64,000 bases of DNA, from contig OY970828.1 in the NCBI GenBank assembly GCA_963853835.1, positions 58,892,861 through 58,956,860 of the forward strand, in the 5' to 3' direction. The position numbers were made by a program, and so were the translations under genes. The DNA is from Calendula officinalis. Lineage: Eukaryota; Streptophyta; Magnoliopsida; Asterales; Asteraceae. Shown here piece after piece: positions 34,373-47,787 of this stretch. A model generated the notes under the pieces. It did no database searches. It saw only the letters and a program-made list of their open reading frames with translations, and was not told the DNA's origin. Each line of letters starts with the position of its first letter. Positions within the stretch are counted from its first letter, which is position 1.

Positions 34373-37300
34373 TCAAGGATTCAGCATACCCAATTGTCCT
34401 AGTAAGTACATAAACCTTTCCTCAGAGAGAGGTTTAGTAAACACATCGGCCAATTGATCAGCTGTAGGGACAAAATCTACCTCAACCTTACCCTTTTCCA
34501 CATTATCTCGAATAAAGTGGTGTCTGATATCAATGTGCTTAGTTCTTGAGTGATGGACTGGGTTTTCTGTGATAGCAATAGCACTCTTGTTATCACAATG
34601 AATAGGTGTCTTCTGGAAATTGAACCCATAGTCCATCAGTTGATACTGCATCCACAAGTGTTGAGCACAGCAACTTCCTGCAGCAACATATTCTGCTTCT
34701 GCAGTGGAAGTTGCTACTGAGTTTTGCTTCTTGGATGACCAACCAACTAGTCTACCACCGAGGAATTGACATCCTCCACTTGTACTTTTTCTGTCCAACC
34801 TACAACCTGTAAAATCTGCATCTGTATACCCTTCAAGGTCAAAGTTTGAATCTTTGGGATACCAAAGACCCATGTTAGGAGTACCTGAAAGATATCTAAA
34901 GATGCGCTTAACAACTTTCATGTGTGATTCTTTAGGATCAGCCTGATACCTAGCACACAAACAAGTTGCAAACATGATATCAGGCCTGCTAGATGTTAAG
35001 TAAAGTAAAGAACCAATCATACCTCGGTATGTGGATTGACATACTGGTTTACCAGTTTCATCTTTACTTATTTTATCCCGAGTACCCATAGGAGTGTGCA
35101 TGGAAGATAAATTTTCAAATTTGTATTTCTTTAGCATGTCATGCACATACTTACTTTGATTTATAAAAGTGCCATCAGGCTTTTGATCAACTTGTAAACC
35201 AAGAAAGTAAGTAAGTTCGCCCATCATACTCATCTGATACTGAGATGACATTATCTTAGCAAACCAGTCACACATTGACTTGTCAGTGGAGCCAAAGATA
35301 ATATCATCTACATATATCTGAATAAGTAAGATGTCAGAACCTTTCCTTTTTGAAAATAGTGTTTTATCAATTTTACCTCTTATAAATTTATTTTCAATTA
35401 AGTACTCAGACATGGTATCATACCAGGCTCTTGGAGCTTGTTTGAGCCCATACAAAGCTTTGTCAAGCTTGAAAACATAATTTGGAAATTTAGGATCAAC
35501 AAAACCTGGTGGTTGTTTAACATAAACTTCCTCTTGTAGTTTTCCATTGAGGAAGGCACTCTTGACATCCATCTGATAAACTTTGAAGTTCTTGAAGGCT
35601 GCATATGCAAGATACATCCTAATAGCTTCAATCCTTGCAACTGGTGCAAAAGTTTCATCATAGTCAATGCCTTCTTCTTGCATGTAACCCTGAGCAACCA
35701 GTCTAGCTTTGTTTCTAATGACAACACCATCCTTGTCCATTTTGTTTCTGAACACCCACTTAGTACCAATTATAGTTTTGCCAGCATGGGGTGGTACTAA
35801 GTTCCAAACCTTGTTTCTTTCAAACTCTGTCAGTTCTTCTTGCATAGCTTCTACCCAGTCTTCATCTAATAAAGCTTCATCAGCTTTCTTTGGTTCCATG
35901 GAAGATAAGAAGCTTGAGAAGAAGCAAAAGTTTGCAGTTGCTTGGGGTTCAAACTCTAACTTTCTTCTTGTTTGGACACCTTGTTCAATTGGACCAAAAA
36001 TATTAGAATGTGGATGATCTCTGTGTTCCCTTAGATTGTTTCCTAAGGGGACATTTGAAACAAGGTCAACAATGTCTTGTTCTCCTGATGTGTTGTCTGC
36101 CTGATACTGAGTTGAATTCTGGTCAGTATCAGACAATTCTGGTTGCTGTTCTTCTTGATTCACCTTCTTCATAGGTGGAATTGTTCTGATCAAGTATTTG
36201 GAACTCAGTATTGGGGTTCTCAATTATGGGAACCTCAGAATTTGATACATTTGAGTTAGACTGAGTTATATCTTGATCAGTGTCACTCATACCATGATCA
36301 ACATAGTATGGGTGAGACTTGGGCTGTTCAGCAATTGAGTTTTCTGGATTGCATAGAATTTCTATGCCACTGATGTCTTCTGTTGCTGAGGTAGAATGCT
36401 CATTCTGATCTTCATCAAATGTGACATGTATGGATTCTACAATCATCTTAGTTGAGATGATATACACTCTGAAGGCTTTAGAGTGTGGAGAGTAGCCCAT
36501 GAACACACCTTCATTTGCTTTGGGAGCAAATTTGTTTAGATTTTGTTTAGTACTGAGTACAAAACACTTACTCCCAAAGATGTGGAAGTAATCCACATTA
36601 GGAACCTTGCCATTGTACAACTCATAAGGAGTCTTTAGATGTCTCTGAACGATTGTAGCTCTGTTCTGAGTAAAATTGGCAAAGTTGACAGCTTCTGCCC
36701 AGAAACTCAGTGCCAGTCCAGCATGGCATAACAAAGTTCTTGAGGCTTCAATTAATGTTCTATTCTTTCTTTCTACAACACCATTTTGTTGTGGTGTGTA
36801 GGCTGCAAAGAAGTTTTGTACAATTCCTTTTTCTTCACAGAAATCTGCTAATACTGAGTTCTTAAACTCAGTACCATGGTCACTTCTAAGTTGCTTGACC
36901 TTGTTGCCTTTCTGAAGTTCTTCTCTTTTGATGAAGGCAATTATTTCTGTTGTTGCATCTGATTTAGTCTTGAGAAAGATGACCCAAGTATATCTTGAGA
37001 ATTCATCTACTAAGACTAAAGTATAGATCTTTTTGGCCAATGATGGTGTGCTGATGGGGCCAAAAAGATCCATATGTATCATTGTAAGAGGTTCATTAAT
37101 GGAGTAATTGACCTTTGATTTTAATGAACTCTTCTTCTGCTTGCCCATTTCACATGCTGAGCATAACTTATCTTTTGATTAAGTAATAGTGGGCAACCCT
37201 CTCACCAGTTTCTTCATACTGAGTTCATTTATATTTCTGAAGTTTATGTGAGAGAGTTTCTTGTGCCATAACCAGTGAAGTTCTGGCTTGACCTTAGACA

Positions 37301-37688
37301 GCAGGCAAACTCGAATAGTAGGGTCTATTTCAGATAGGTTGATCACATATACATCTTTTTCTCTTCTAGCAATGAGTACAGGTTGCCCTTTATCATTGTA
37401 GATGATTCCTGCAACCTTTCTGAAACGAGCTTCATTGTCATCATCACACATCTGGCTGATACTGAGCAGATTGTGTTTAAGACCCTCTACGTATGCAACT
37501 CTTTTAAACGTTATGTTGCCTGCTTTGATTACTCCATACCCTCTTGTTTTTCCTATTGAATCATCTCCAAACTTGACAGAAGGACCCTTCCCTGGTGTAT
37601 AATATAGAAGATACTCCATACTGCCAGTCATGTGTCTTGAGCAGCCACTATCTAAGTACCATTTTCTGTCACCCTGCACAAGACACAA
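34373..37688 (-). pseudogene. Element B pol: protease, integrase, reverse transcriptase, RNase H
   Basis: Aspartic protease motif WYLDSGCSRHMTG begins the region (about 37660). Then come the integrase zinc finger (H-x-H of LWHKKLSHINF and C-x-x-C of LCSACEMG), integrase core residues in HMDLFGPIS, LRSDHGTEF and QQNGVVERKNRTL, reverse transcriptase (VYQMDVKSAFLNG and YVDDIIFGS) and RNase H (YTDADFTG, HCDNKSAIAI, then a C-terminal TADQLADVFTKPL). Breaks: an in-frame TAA at 37181-37179 inside the zinc-finger region, and a frameshift between 36223 and 36129 in the linker before the reverse transcriptase. The reverse transcriptase and RNase H part (36223-34373, 616 codons) is open throughout and keeps its YVDD and first catalytic Asp. 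Confidence 0.9.
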
Positions 37689-40259
37689 AATAAGAATTAG
37701 TTCTTTTTAGGAACCCATTTTTGAATGGGACCTTTGGTAGGAGAAACAGGGTAGACTTGATCTCTTTTGTTGGAGAGGTCAGTATCACTTTAGGGGAAAC
37801 CTTGGAGGTTTTCTTGGGTAATACTGACTTAGTTTCTCTCCTTTTCTTTGGTACTGAGTACCTAGGACTTGAGAGATCAGTCCAGCATTCATATCCTTTA
37901 TGTCCAGTATGATGACATCGATAACATTTTCTAGGTCTGTTTCTGAACATATTTTCATAAGGAATTTTAGAAAATTGTTTGACTTTTGGTTGATCAGTAT
38001 GAGTAAGTTTTGCAAACTTTTGACTTAATACTTTGATCTGATCACCAATAGATTTTAAAATGTTATTTTGTCATTTTTTAATGGAGTTTTAATATTATGT
38101 TTGACTGGTTTCGTAGGAGATGGTTCTGGGGTCTTATTTTTATTTGGCAAAGAAGTCTTTTTAACATTTGACTTCTTGTTTTTGCCACTTGAAGATCCTG
38201 TTGAAGTTGTTTTCTTTTTATCATGTTTTAGAATGACAACTTGAACAGGTTCTTTAGAGTCTTGAGTAGTTGATTTTTCTGTTCCTGTAAACTCAGTATT
38301 AGATAAAGCATTTTGAGTAGAAGTGGTTTTATTTTCATTATATATCTCAAAAGTGGTTGTGTTAAATAAAAATTCAAATGGAGGAACAGCAGAAGTGTCA
38401 TACTGCACAACTTTGAGGTCCGTATCAAAAATTTCTTTTTCAGGAAATTCAATACTGGGCTCTTGTAGTTCAGTATAGCACTTAGAACAGATGGAGGGAC
38501 CAATTGGTTTTTCAAAAATGATTTTATCCTCATCATCTGACTCAGTTTGACATCCAACTTCACAAAAAGTTTTTGCTTTTACAAACTGAATAGGGTTCAT
38601 ATCAGAAAATTCTTCAAATAAATCAGCAAAATTATTTCTATTTTTTAACTGAGGATCAACACCGAGTGCAGCCCTTACATTTTCTGGAAATTGTTGATTT
38701 AGACATTTATTTAATTTAATAGATGCATTTCCCCAAGATTTACACTGGTTTTCAAAATTTTCTTTTTCTAATTTGTGTAAGTGAGCTTTATCAGCTAATC
38801 TTTGGTTCATGTCTTGTAAGTTTAAAAAGTTTAGTTCTAAATCTTTAAGTTTTGCTAATTTATCTAAGTGTTCATTATTTACCCTTTCAAGTTCAAGAAT
38901 TGTTAATTTTAAAGCTTTTTCTCTCTGTACTAAAGTTTTAAGATCAACAATCATATACACAAAAATCTTTTCTTTTTCATTCACTGAATAAGTTTGAAAG
39001 GAACTCACCTTGTACAACTGAGTGGAATCCCAATCAGTATGAACACTCATCCTCTCAGCTTCTTTGATGTCCTTTTCAAGGGAGCTTTTCAAATCATCTT
39101 CAGTGAAAGCCATAAAGGCTTTATTTTCAACCTCTTCCTCATCATCACTGAGCTCTTCATCCATACAAGCTTCAGAGTAAAGTGCTTGAAGAAGTGCTCC
39201 ATTGCCTGCTGCATTCTTGCCCTTGCTCCAGTTCTTTAGCTTGACATACTTGTCTGTATACCGTTTAGCTCGGTATGCAATCTTGTCATTCTGATCAGTT
39301 TCAGTTGACTTAGTATGACAATTAGCAGCAATGTGCCCAGGCTTTCCACACCTATAGCAAAGACCTGATCTTGGGTCAGTATTGGAAGAGCTAACACCAA
39401 GCCTCTTCTTTTTCAACTGATCCATCTTCATAGACATAAGAGCCATTTGAGTTTCAAGCTCTTCTGCCTCAGCATCAGCAAGATCAACTTCTGGTTCTTC
39501 AGGCTCAGTCACAGTATATGCCTGTTGCACAACTAGAGCCATGCCAGTGGAAGACTTGTCAGTTTTCTTCCAGTTGAGCAGTCTTGCAGCATTATTCTCC
39601 TCATGATTCAACATTAAACCATACAAAGTTTGAAGAATGTATGACTCAATGTTGTTGGCAGCATTGACAGAATTTGTCATGTCAAGAAACTGTTGAGGAA
39701 GACTATCTAAGAACTTTTGAACAAGCTCTCCTTCCTCCTTCACAATGCCTACACTGATTAAATCATGGATAACAGTATTGAACCTGTTATAGAGAGTAGT
39801 GATGTCTTCATTTGGACTAGAGAAGAAGTTTTCATACTTCCTTCTCATGTTGCTTTTCCTCTGCAACTTCACCTTTGGTGTGCCTTCATAAGTGACTGAT
39901 AGACGATCCCACATAGCCTTTGCTGTTGGCAATTTCATAATTGCATCCAGTATTTCTTTGGTAACAGCATTACCAATCACCCCCTTTGCTCTGGAGTCTA
40001 AACTGAATAACTGACGGTCAGTATCAGTCCAGGTGTGTTTCAGTTTAGGAACTGTTCTTGTGCTCTCAGGAGCATCATCAGTAGCAGCAACGGGTTCCAC
40101 AGTTTGTGGAATGATAGGACCATCATTCAGCACAGTGAGCATCACATGATGAATAGATTCAAGATACCACTGAGCTTTAAGCTTCCATTGATGAAAGTCT
40201 TTTCCATCAAAGATGGGCACTCCCTTACCAGACATGACATGTGCTATGATTGTAGACAT
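37669..40259 (-). pseudogene. Element B gag with two zinc knuckles, frameshifted
   Basis: Structural protein that packages the element's RNA. The N-terminal copia gag domain begins MSTIIAHVMSGKGVPIFDGK (residues 1 to about 230). A CCHC knuckle CYRCGKPGHIAANCH lies near residue 300. A long charged, coiled-coil-like part follows, then a Ser/Thr/Lys-rich tail. The main frame is open for 734 codons and then stops at 38057-38055. A frameshift near 38070 leads into a second frame with another knuckle, CYRCHHTGHKGYECW, that ends KWVPKKN followed by TAA at about 37712. Pol begins about 20-25 bases after that stop, as in element A. Confidence 0.85.
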
Positions 40260-40343
40260 TTTGGATTTTTGAGTGTTGGAGGGATAAGTATAGGGAATGG
40301 CTGCCAGGGTAATAGATCGACTAAATAAAGATTAATTTAGTCT

Positions 40344-40355
40344 GCTCTGATACCA
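40344..40355 (-). promoter_or_regulatory. Element B primer-binding site (tRNA-Met type)
   Basis: Sense-strand TGGTATCAGAGC lies two bases inside the 5' LTR. It is complementary to the 3' end of initiator tRNA-Met, as in most plant copia elements. Confidence 0.9.
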
Positions 40356-40357
40356 GT

Positions 40358-40859
40358 TGTTAGGTCACAACAACCCTGGTTTGTTAAGTTAATTGATAGA
40401 TTATTATACTTAATGAAATATTAAAGTGATAACACAAGAATATAGTCAATGTATAAATCCACTAAGTGTGGCTTGTTGCGGAATAACAAGACCACTGATC
40501 AATTACAAAGTATGTGAATGTAAGTTCGTGAATTGGTAAGTACTCCTTTGCAAGATGATCTCTATTTATAATGGTATAGAGATCTTACATAATGGGCAAA
40601 GGAGTAACCGAAGGACTAGACTAGGAAAATGACTAAGATCAAGGGATTTGATCTTAGTCCGTTACAATACTGACTGTAACTCAGTCCTTCTACTCAGTAT
40701 TGGATTTCCAATACTGAGTACTGATACTGAGTGGCCAATAACGGCCAAACTCAGTATCACACCTAAACTTAGCTAATTTAATCTACTATTTATTCTAAGC
40801 TAGTCTAGGTTGTTTTGTTATCTTAAGATCCAAAAGGGGTAAGGCTTTTTGCCTTAACA
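40358..40859 (-). repeat. Element B 5' LTR (right)
   Basis: 502 bp, same ends as the left copy. Ten substitutions and one 3-base indel separate the two by eye. Confidence 0.92.
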
Positions 40860-40864
40860 ATATT

Positions 40865-41198
40865 TGGTGCCGATCGTGTTCGAGATTTTCGTTAAGTTAG
40901 TTTAGAATGCATATCTTATTGTAATTTCATTGTAATCGAATCCTAGAATAACTAGGTTAAATATTTAGGCTTCAAGGACTATTATAAATAGTTCCTTACG
41001 AATTGTAAACGTACGTGTGTATTTTCGATCATTAATATACATTGAAGCTTTTTGTGATAAACTGTGTTCTTAGTATTTCACATTCGATTACAGTTTACAT
41101 TGTTCTTAATCAAATAACAAGAGTGTTAATCCGCTGTAACTTCTCTTTGTTAGTAGATCTGTGATTCAATAACTCCTTTGAGTTATTCGATCCTGACA
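40865..41198 (+). repeat. Element A 5' LTR, second piece
   Basis: It continues the LTR after element B and its TSD. It contains a TATA box (TATAAATA, 40983-40990) and ends CCTGACA, immediately before the primer-binding site. Confidence 0.88.
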
Positions 41199-41200
41199 AG

Positions 41201-41212
41201 TGGTATCAGAGC
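41201..41212 (+). promoter_or_regulatory. Element A primer-binding site (tRNA-Met type)
   Basis: TGGTATCAGAGC lies two bases after the LTR end and is complementary to initiator tRNA-Met. Confidence 0.92.
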
Positions 41213-41273
41213 TCTAAGGTTCTAGATCTACGAATTAAGAACATCAAAAAATTTCATACTTTCGAAACAAAAA

Positions 41274-43694
41274 TTGTTAATCATGTCTGATAACAATGAA
41301 AGCACACAGGCAAATAAAATTCCAATTCTCACTCCCAACAACTTTGGGATGTGGAAAAACAGAATCAAGCAATACATACTTATTACTGATTATTCCATGT
41401 GGGAAGTTGTACTTGAAGGCAACAAAACCTTTCAGACTCTAATCACAAGCTCATCAACCGAATCTGACAAACTCAAGTGTGAAAAAGAAAAGAAGGACAT
41501 TGGAATCGAACTAAAAGCCTTAAGCACTCTTTTGCTTGCTGTTCCCAATGACTATCAACATTTATTTGTTGAATATGATGATGCTAAGAAGCTGTGGCAG
41601 GCATTGGAGAAGAGGTTTGTTGACACCAAAAGCACTAAAAGAGACATGAAGTCTGTTCTGAAGCAAGACTTTGAAAACTTCAAAGGACAGAAGAATGAGT
41701 CATTGTCACAAGTTTTTTATCGATTCAATAAACTTATTGGTGAACTCAATCAAGTTGGTGTTATACCAGACAATGATGATGTCAACAGAAAGTTCCTCAG
41801 ATCTCTTGGTGAAGAATGGTCTATGTATACTGTTATATATAGACAAGGAGATGCATTGGAAGAGAAAGAGCTAGATGAACTGTACAATGAACTAAGAGTG
41901 TTTGAATCTGAGGTAAGTCATAAAAATCCTACTTTATCTTCAAACAATGCTGCTTTTGTGTCAAGTACATGAACATGTCAGGATGCTGCAACTGGAAAGA
42001 ATGTAGACATTGAAGATGTTGCAAGAGAATCCTTCTTTACTAGTCATGTACACACTGCATTGATTAGTGAAGATTTGGAACAACCCAATCCTGATGATCT
42101 GGAAGAGATGGACATCAAATGGCAGATGACAATGTTAAGTTTAAGAACTAAAAGATTTCTCAAAAGAACTGGCAGACAAAATCTGACCTACAACAAAGGT
42201 GATCGTGCTGGATTTGACAAAACCAAAGTCAAATGCTACAACTGCAATAATCTTGGTCACTTTGCTAGAGAATGTCCTAGCAAAGATCAAAGATCAAATT
42301 ATAAAAAAAACAGCACTTCAAAATCAACTGCATTGGTATCTCAAGAGGGTCAAGGTTATGACTGGAGTTTTCAAGCAGAGGAACATGCTCAAAACCAAGC
42401 TCTTATGACCTTCTCTGATTCTACAAATGAGGTACATTCTAAATCTTGCACTCCTGAATGCATTAAAGCATATAAAAAATTAGAAAACCTTAACAAAGAA
42501 ACTTTTGACGAGATGATTTTAAATAGAAATAGAAGGATTGAATATAATGGTTGTATAGCTGATCTTGAAAATCAAATTAAAATCTATAAAATAACAGATC
42601 AAAAGATAAAAGATGAATTATTACAAACAAGTTATGATAAAGAATATGATGAGTTAAAATTAAAAGAAACTATAATTAAATTAGAAGAATGTCAATTAGA
42701 ATTAGAACAAAATAAATTAACTATTAAAAAGTTTGAAAGAAGTTCTAAAATAATTGATGAATTAACCAGTAATCAAACCACTGAGAAAGTTGTTCATGGG
42801 GTTAGATATCATGCAGTTCCACCTCCAAGTAATTCTGTTCCTCCTCTTAAGTCAAGCTCAGAAAGAATTTTAAATGAATTAAAATTAGAAACTGAAACCA
42901 GTAATGATTCATCTGATGATGATCAAACAACTAATTCAACTGATACAAGTTTTCATACCACACAAAGTCAAACTGAATCCCCTAAATGTAACTCATAAAA
43001 TATACCAACTATTTTAAGAAGGGGAAACCAAAGGAATTTAAACCAATTAAAAGAACAAAGAAAACCTGAAAGTGCTAAACAAACAAAATTATCATGTTTA
43101 ATTTGCAACAAAGTTAATCACTTAGCAAAGGATTGTCACTTCAATCTAATAAACTGCAAAAAATTTAAAGAATTCAAAGAAAACAAAGAAAAATTAAAAG
43201 AATTTAAATTAAAACAAACTGCAGAAGCTAAAGAGATTAAAAATCCACATGTTGAAGTCCCCAAATTTGGAAGAACTGCACAAAGATTTGTGCAAAATAT
43301 CAGGCATAGAAGTCCAAACAGAAGCAATTATTTCAAAAACAATGGAGAACAAAATCAATCTCCAAGATATTCAAAATTTTCGAACATCAGTAGGAACTAC
43401 TCCAGGTTTACTACGGGCAAAAACCCTAACTACAATGCTGTCGGATACAATTACCATAATACTACTGATTATGCTAAAAACTCACATTACCCAAATATTA
43501 CTGGTCCCTCAGTAGTAAAATACTCAAAAGCCAAACACTACGGGTATAAACCTAGGTCAGTAGTAAAACAAAACAGCAGTAATAAACAACAAATGAAAAC
43601 CAAACCTGCATACAAAGCTCATAAAATTCATAAATCTTACTCTTCAAAGGATGAACCCAAGACAAGACAAGCTTGGGTTCCCAAAATTAACTAA
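41274..43694 (+). pseudogene. Element A gag, two in-frame stops
   Basis: Copia gag with the N-terminal domain (MSDNNESTQANKIPIL at the second Met, then NFGMWKNRIKQYI). First zinc knuckle CYNCNNLGHFARECP at about 42235-42280. A long Lys/Glu/Asn-rich coiled-coil-like part follows, then a second knuckle CLICNKVNHLAKDCH near 43100. A single frame runs from 41274 to 43694 with two premature stops: TGA at 41970-41972 and TAA at 42996-42998. The natural end is probably WVPKIN followed by TAA (43692-43694). The two-knuckle layout is the same as in element B. Confidence 0.85.
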
Positions 43695-43708
43695 TCCATT
43701 TATTTTAT

Positions 43709-46700
43709 GTGCAGAGCATTCAGATAACTGAAGAAGGAAGAACATGGCACATTGATAGTGGATGTTCTAGGCACATGACTAGAAATCTTCAAATTCTTAG
43801 AGATTTCAAGTCTTTTGAAGGTGGATATGTTGCTTTTGGTGAAAACCCAAGAGGTGGTAGGATTACAGGTAAACGTACAATATCAAATGGTAAGATTACT
43901 TTTGATGATGTATTTTATGTTTCTGAGCTGAAGTATAATCTGGTTAGTGTCTCACAAGTATGTGATAAAAAGAACATTTTTCTTTTTACAGATATAGAGT
44001 GCATCATTCTTTCTCCTGACTTTATTTTAGATGAAAAATTTGTTGTTTTAAGAACACCAAGGAGAAATAATGTGTATTGCCTGAATATAGGGGGAGAACT
44101 CATTTCTTCAAGTGAGATCAACTGTTTTATATCTAAGGCAAAGACAAATGAATCAGAACTCTGGCATAGAAGGATGTGTCGCACAAAATTTAAAAATATG
44201 AATAATTTAGTCAAAAAGAATTTGGTAGTTGGATTACCTCAAAAAGAATTTATGTGTGATCATCACTGTGGTGCATGCCTAAAAGGTAAGCAACATAAGA
44301 CTTCTCATAAGACCAAAGCAATAAATTCTATTTCTAACCCTTTGCAGCTCTTACATATGGACCTATTTGGACCTACAAATGTAATGAGTATAGGAAAGAA
44401 ACAGTTATGTCTTGTTATTACTGATGATTTTTTCAGGTATACTTGGGTTTTCTTTCTTAGGACCAAAGATGAAACAAGTGAGATCATAAAGAATCTGATA
44501 GTCAAACTGGAAAATACAAGAGATCTGAAAGTGAAAACCATTAGATGTGATAATGGCACAAAATTTAAAAATGCTAATCTAATTACTTTTTGTGATCTTA
44601 AGGGTATTGACAGGCAGTACAGCTCACCAAAAACTCCACAACAAAGTGGTGTAGCTGAAAGAAGAAATAGAACAATCATTGAAGCAACCAGATCCATGCT
44701 TGCAGATTCAAAATTGCCGATAACGTTTTGGGCTGAAGTTGTTAATACTGCTTGTTATGTTCAGAACAGAGTATTAATAGTTAAGCCTCATTTTAAAACA
44801 CCTTATGAACTTTTTAATAAAAGAAAATCATCAATAAGTATCCTAAAATCATTTGGTTGTCCTTGTACAATTTTAATTACAAGAGAATAAATTGGTAAGT
44901 TTGACTGCAAATCAGATGATGGAATCTTTGTAGGATACTCAACTCAAAGCAAATCATACAGAGTATTCAACAAAAGGCTAAGGATCATTGAAAAAAGTGT
45001 GAATGTATCCTTTAATGAAAATCTAATGAATGAACAGAGAAATGGTCCAGATTGGTTATTTAACATTGATAATCTAACCAAATCTTTTGATGTTAATTAT
45101 GATTATAATGCAGGAGATTCAAACAATCAAAGTCATCAAGGAGGATCACCATCATTCAACGATAGTCAAGACATAATGAAATATATTTTAGTTGATACTG
45201 ATCCCACAGTTAATACTGAGGACAGTAGTAACTCAGATAACCCTAGCAATCTTGATACCAGTAACAACTCAAACTCACACGTCACTACTGATCCCAGTAG
45301 TAACTCAGAAACTCAAACAAATGATGATGAACCAAACAACAATGATGTCAGTACTAACAATGAACCACATGAATCAAATGAAAATCATGTTACTACTGAT
45401 ACCAACAGCAATGAAGAATCTCAACAAAATGCAGAAAATCAAGAAGAAACATGGACAGATGTTCAATTCCCAGAATCCAATGAGTCAAACCTTGATAGCC
45501 AATTAATTGCTGACAAAGTTCCCAGTACAAGAACTGAAAAGACTCATCCTTTGGACCTAGTCCTAAGTGATGTTAACTCAAATATGCAGACAATAAGCAA
45601 ATTCAATTCATCTTTATATACAAACACTTGCAATATAAGTCTAATCTCTAATGAATGTATGTATGAATGTTTTCTATCACAGGAGGAACCTAAAAAGATT
45701 CAACAAGCAATGAAAGATTTAAATTGGATAATAGCAATGCAAGAAGAACTTCTCCAATTCAAACTACAAGCTGTATGGACACTTGTACCTCTACCAAAAG
45801 GAAAAAGACCCATTGGAACAAGATGCATCTTCAGAAACAAGAAAGATGAAAGAGGTATAGTGATCAAAAACAAAGCCAGACTTGTAGCCCAAGGATACAC
45901 TCAAGAAGAAGGAATAAACTATGATAAAGTATATGCACCTGTTGCTAGAATTGAAGCAATAAGGATATTTCTGGCATATGCTTCATTCAAAAAAATTAAG
46001 GTCCTTTATGGGAAAATTGAAGAAGAAGTCTATGTATGCCAACCTCCAGGATTTGAAGATCCTGAACATGATGATTATGTGTACAAGCTAGACAAAGCTC
46101 TATATGGTCTTCATCAGGCACCAAGAGCTTGGTATGACACATTATCATCATATTTATTGAAGAACAACTTCAAAAGAGGTGCAATTGATAAAACTCTGTT
46201 TACAAGAAAAGTCAAAGATGATATACTACTGGTCCAAATATATGTAGATGATATCATCTTTGGTTCAACAAATGATCAACTGTGCAAAGAGTTTGAAGAA
46301 TTAATGCAGATCAAATTCAAGATGAGCTCAATGGGTCCAATGAACTTCTTTCTTGGACTCCAAATCAATCAAAGATCAGATGGTATTTTGATTAATCAAT
46401 CAAAATATGTCAGAGACATCTTGGAAAAGTTTGCAATGAAAGACTGCAAAAGTGCAAGCACACCAATGGAAACACACAAACACCTACATTCTGATGTTGA
46501 GGGGGAGGATGTTGATGAACATCTATATAGATCAATGATAGGTTCCTTAATGTACTTAACTGCATCAAGACCTGACATTATATATAGTGTTTGTGTATGT
46601 GCCAGGTATCAAGCAAGACCTAAGGAGCTACACTTGCAGGCTATCAAAAGAATCTTCAGATACTTGAAGGGAAAACCCTCTCTTGGTCTATGGTATCCAC

Positions 46701-47184
46701 ATGACTCAGCATTTAAACTCATAGCATACACAGACAGTGACTATGGAGGTGAATGTCAAGATAGAAAATCTACTACTGGTGGATGTCAATTCTTTGGATC
46801 AAGATTGGTGTCATGGCAATGCAAGAAACAAACAAATGTGTCAACATCAACTGCTGAAGCAGAGTATGTAGCTGCATCTGCTTGATGTGCTCAAGTTCTA
46901 TGGATCAAAATCAACTCCTAGACTTTGGTATCTCTATTCTTAAAACTCCCATTTTTATTGATAATCAAAGTGGTATCAGTATTGTGAATAATCCAGTAAA
47001 ACACTCAAAAACCAAACATATTGAAATAAGATTTCATTTTATAAGGGATTGCAATGAAAAGAAATTAATCAAAGTAGAGAAAATTCATACTGACAATCAA
47101 TTAGCCGATCTTTTTACTAAAGCATTTGATGTAGGAAGATTCAGCTTTTTGGTTAGCAGTATTGGAATGATTTTAATATATTAA
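43709..47184 (+). pseudogene. Element A pol: protease to RNase H, defective
   Basis: Protease motif WHIDSGCSRHMT at about 43748. Integrase zinc finger (LWHRRM...HHCGACLKG), with core residues in HMDLFGPTN, IRCDNGTKF and QQSGVAERRNRTI. Then a long Asn/Ser/Asp-rich linker (about 45100-45540), reverse transcriptase with YVDDIIFGS, and RNase H (AYTDSDYGGE, then IDNQSGISIV, then DNQLADLFTKAF). Breaks: TAA at 44888-44890 after the integrase core; a deletion of about nine codons near 46003 that removes the segment holding the first catalytic Asp of the reverse transcriptase; TGA at 46883-46885; and a frameshift near 46908. This copy cannot make an active reverse transcriptase. Confidence 0.88.
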
Positions 47185-47787
47185 TTTCACAATTAAAATC
47201 ATATGTAAAGTTTTTATACAATATTTATTCTTAAAAGTATGTTTCACTACTACTTATTCATTATTACTGATCATAAGTTACTCTTATCATTTAGTACTGA
47301 TAGGGTTTTTCTTAGAATTAGGTTAAATATAAAACAACAGTTACTACTGACGTTTCTATTACTGATACTTGGTTACTACTAATCGACCGTTATCTATAAA
47401 TTACAACATTTTACCATACTAACCCCCATGAAAATAGTCGTTGTGTTATGATTCGAAGGGTATTTCGGTCCTTTTGCAGGTTAATTCGAAAAATATAAAT
47501 AACTGAATACGATTAGTTTAGCATTATCCTATCCTCGATCCGATAAACCCTAATCTCTACAAATCTCGATCAAAACCCTGCATTAGTAACAAAGAAATTC
47601 ATTCTCCTATGCATTATCCTATTTTAAAAGATTTCGATTTTTTTTTATTTTTCGGAAATTTTATAAAGTTTCTATTTTATATACACAAAACACATAAACA
47701 AGTCTTTGGGGTTATGGCATGACAATTTTTTCGAAAATTGCAAGTATTATTTATTTTTCATTTATTTATTATAATATGAAATATAAA
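47185..47787. other. Element A pol-env spacer and left junction of element C
   Basis: Up to about 47609 the sequence has the style of element A ('attactgatac', 'actactgacg') and a leader-like part ('aaaccctaatctctac'). The change to element C sequence falls somewhere near 47610-47790. No LTR end, primer-binding site or TSD partner of GCTCA is seen, so the junction is not resolved. Confidence 0.4.

Larger units (their letters stand above)
29354..40859 (-). mobile_element. Element B: SIRE-like copia retrotransposon, complete ends, TSD ATATT
   Basis: LTRs lie at 29354-29858 and 40358-40859. The five-base duplication is ATATT (29349-29353 and 40860-40864). Read on the minus strand the order is 5' LTR, primer-binding site, gag, protease, integrase, reverse transcriptase, RNase H, envelope-like ORF, polypurine tract, 3' LTR. 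At 11.5 kb with a large third ORF it fits the SIRE/Maximus lineage. By eye the LTRs differ at 10 of about 502 positions plus one 3-base indel. B therefore inserted well after A, yet its ORFs already carry several stops and shifts. Confidence 0.92.
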
